From NCBI GenBank assembly GCA_007988785.1, contig BJUU01000010.1, forward strand, positions 1-64,000: a stretch of DNA of 64,000 nucleotides, read 5' to 3'. The translations under genes were made by a program, and so were the position numbers. The DNA is from Agrococcus baldri. Lineage in GTDB: Bacteria; Actinomycetota; Actinomycetes; Actinomycetales; Microbacteriaceae. Of the stretch, positions 63,392 to 64,000 are shown one piece after another (position 1 is the first letter of the stretch; each line of letters begins with the position of its first letter). The notes beneath the pieces were generated by a model. The model was not told the origin of the DNA. It did not search any database and worked only from the letters and a program-made list of their open reading frames with translations.

Positions 63392-64000
63392 GCGAGCAGG
63401 CGCAGACGCAGCACACCGAGACCGGCGAAGGCGATCGCATCGGCTTCGATCGGTTCGGGGCGGAGGGCGCACCCGGCGTCGTGTTCATCGCCGGCGCCGG
63501 CCCGTTCCGCGCCATGGACCCGACCACCACCGAGACGGCGCGGCTCGCTGCCGAGCAGGGCGCGCAGACGCTCGTCTACGACCGGCTCGGCCGCGGCGAC
63601 AGCCAGGCCGAGGGCGAGCTGACGCTCGAGCGCGAGCTCGCCGCGATCGCCGCCGCGATCGACGCGGTGGGCGGCAGCGCCGCGCTCGTCGGTCACTCCT
63701 CCGGCTGCTCGATCGCGCTCGCGGCCGCCGACGCGGGCCTGCCGGTGACGGCGCTCGCCCTGTGGGAGGCGCCGATCGGCCAGTTCGAGGGCGGGGCCGC
63801 GCAGTTCGAGGCCGACTTCCTGCGGCACCTCGACGCGGGCGACCACGAGGCCGCGCAGAAGGAGTACATGCGCGACATGCCGCCGGAGTTCCTCGAGGGG
63901 GCCATGCAGGATCCCGCCTGGCCGCAGATCGTGCTCGGCAGCCGCAGCTACCGTGCCGACGCGCGCTCGCTCGCGTGGGCCGAGGAGCTGCCCGCCGAGG
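63388..64000 (+). CDS. Alpha/beta hydrolase (partial, cut by window end)
   Basis: About 204 residues are visible from the ATG at 63388 (MSEQAQTQHT). The fold is alpha/beta hydrolase: the oxyanion segment FIAGAGPFRAMDP is near residue 33, YDRLGRGDSQ near 65, and the nucleophile elbow GHSSG near 98 contains the catalytic serine. WEAPIGQFEGG follows, then a helical cap region. The catalytic Asp and His lie beyond the window. It is coupled to the upstream short ORF and sits behind a TetR-controlled promoter. Confidence 0.85.
   Translation, partial: MSEQAQTQHTETGEGDRIGFDRFGAEGAPGVVFIAGAGPFRAMDPTTTETARLAAEQGAQTLVYDRLGRGDSQAEGELTLERELAAIAAAIDAVGGSAALVGHSSGCSIALAAADAGLPVTALALWEAPIGQFEGGAAQFEADFLRHLDAGDHEAAQKEYMRDMPPEFLEGAMQDPAWPQIVLGSRSYRADARSLAWAEELPAE

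Overview
This 64 kb window is the chromosomal origin region of a high-GC Gram-positive actinobacterium. The best fit is the family Microbacteriaceae; an Agrococcus-like genus is a guess. The evidence is the very GC-rich codon use, the order parB-parA-rsmG-khpB-yidC-yidD-rnpA-rpmH-(dnaA)-dnaN-gnd-recF-dciA-gyrB-gyrA, actinobacterial marker families (CrgA, DUF3566, DUF3159, FhaA/FhaB, class E sortase, DUF222 HNH protein) and many predicted leaderless promoters of the form TANNNT followed by 6-7 nt and the start codon. No insertion sequence, prophage or CRISPR array was seen.

Layout. 1-6.2 kb (minus strand): segregation (parAB), rsmG, khpB, membrane insertion (yidC, yidD), rnpA and rpmH. A 1.28 kb non-coding stretch between parA and rsmG carries six parS sites, a perfect DnaA box and a 24-bp palindrome. 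6.4-12.1 kb (plus): dnaA, the probable oriC (7.85-8.49 kb), dnaN, gnd, recF, dciA. 12.3-14.5 kb: a GntR/FCD regulator, a promoter with a double GATATC operator, and an OtnK-type sugar-acid kinase. 14.8-19.9 kb: gyrB, gyrA and a DUF3566 protein. 20.0-24.3 kb: tRNA-Ile and tRNA-Ala, a ThrE-type exporter, a BCCT transporter, a Nudix hydrolase and a small membrane protein. 24.4-28.7 kb: an unknown membrane protein, cyclophilin, rhomboid protease, crgA, class E sortase and pabA/trpG. 28.7-37.7 kb (minus): the actinobacterial growth and division operon fhaA-fhaB-pstP-rodA/ftsW-pbpA-pknA-pknB, mostly with stop/start overlaps, followed by tRNA-Leu on the plus strand.

The second half is accessory metabolism and transport. 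It holds a zinc alcohol dehydrogenase; an MMPL exporter overlapping a two-component system; a minus-strand operon of an M24 protein resembling ectoine hydrolase, an M20 deacylase and an MHS-type transporter (a possible compatible-solute catabolic unit); an isoaspartyl methyltransferase; a YtrA-type GntR/ABC operon with its operator; a heme oxygenase-DUF3159 unit preceded by a DtxR-like iron box, downstream of DUF2470 and a divergent zwf; small membrane proteins; a MarR regulator; an HhH-GPD repair protein; a DUF222 HNH protein; the N-acetylglucosamine genes nagE-nagB with a DasR/NagR-type operator and a HutC-type regulator; and a TetR regulator with two operators facing a short DUF1905-like ORF and an alpha/beta hydrolase cut by the window end.

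The most interesting observations are the dense parS cluster with embedded origin-like elements, the possible ectoine catabolic operon with an M20 enzyme, the iron-regulated leaderless heme-oxygenase promoter, the 108-bp imperfect inverted repeat at 50.1 kb, and a family of intergenic repeats with two roughly 100-bp inverted copies flanking the dnaN-recF block. No clearly new multi-gene system was found. All functional assignments come from reading the sequence and from family knowledge; no database search was run.
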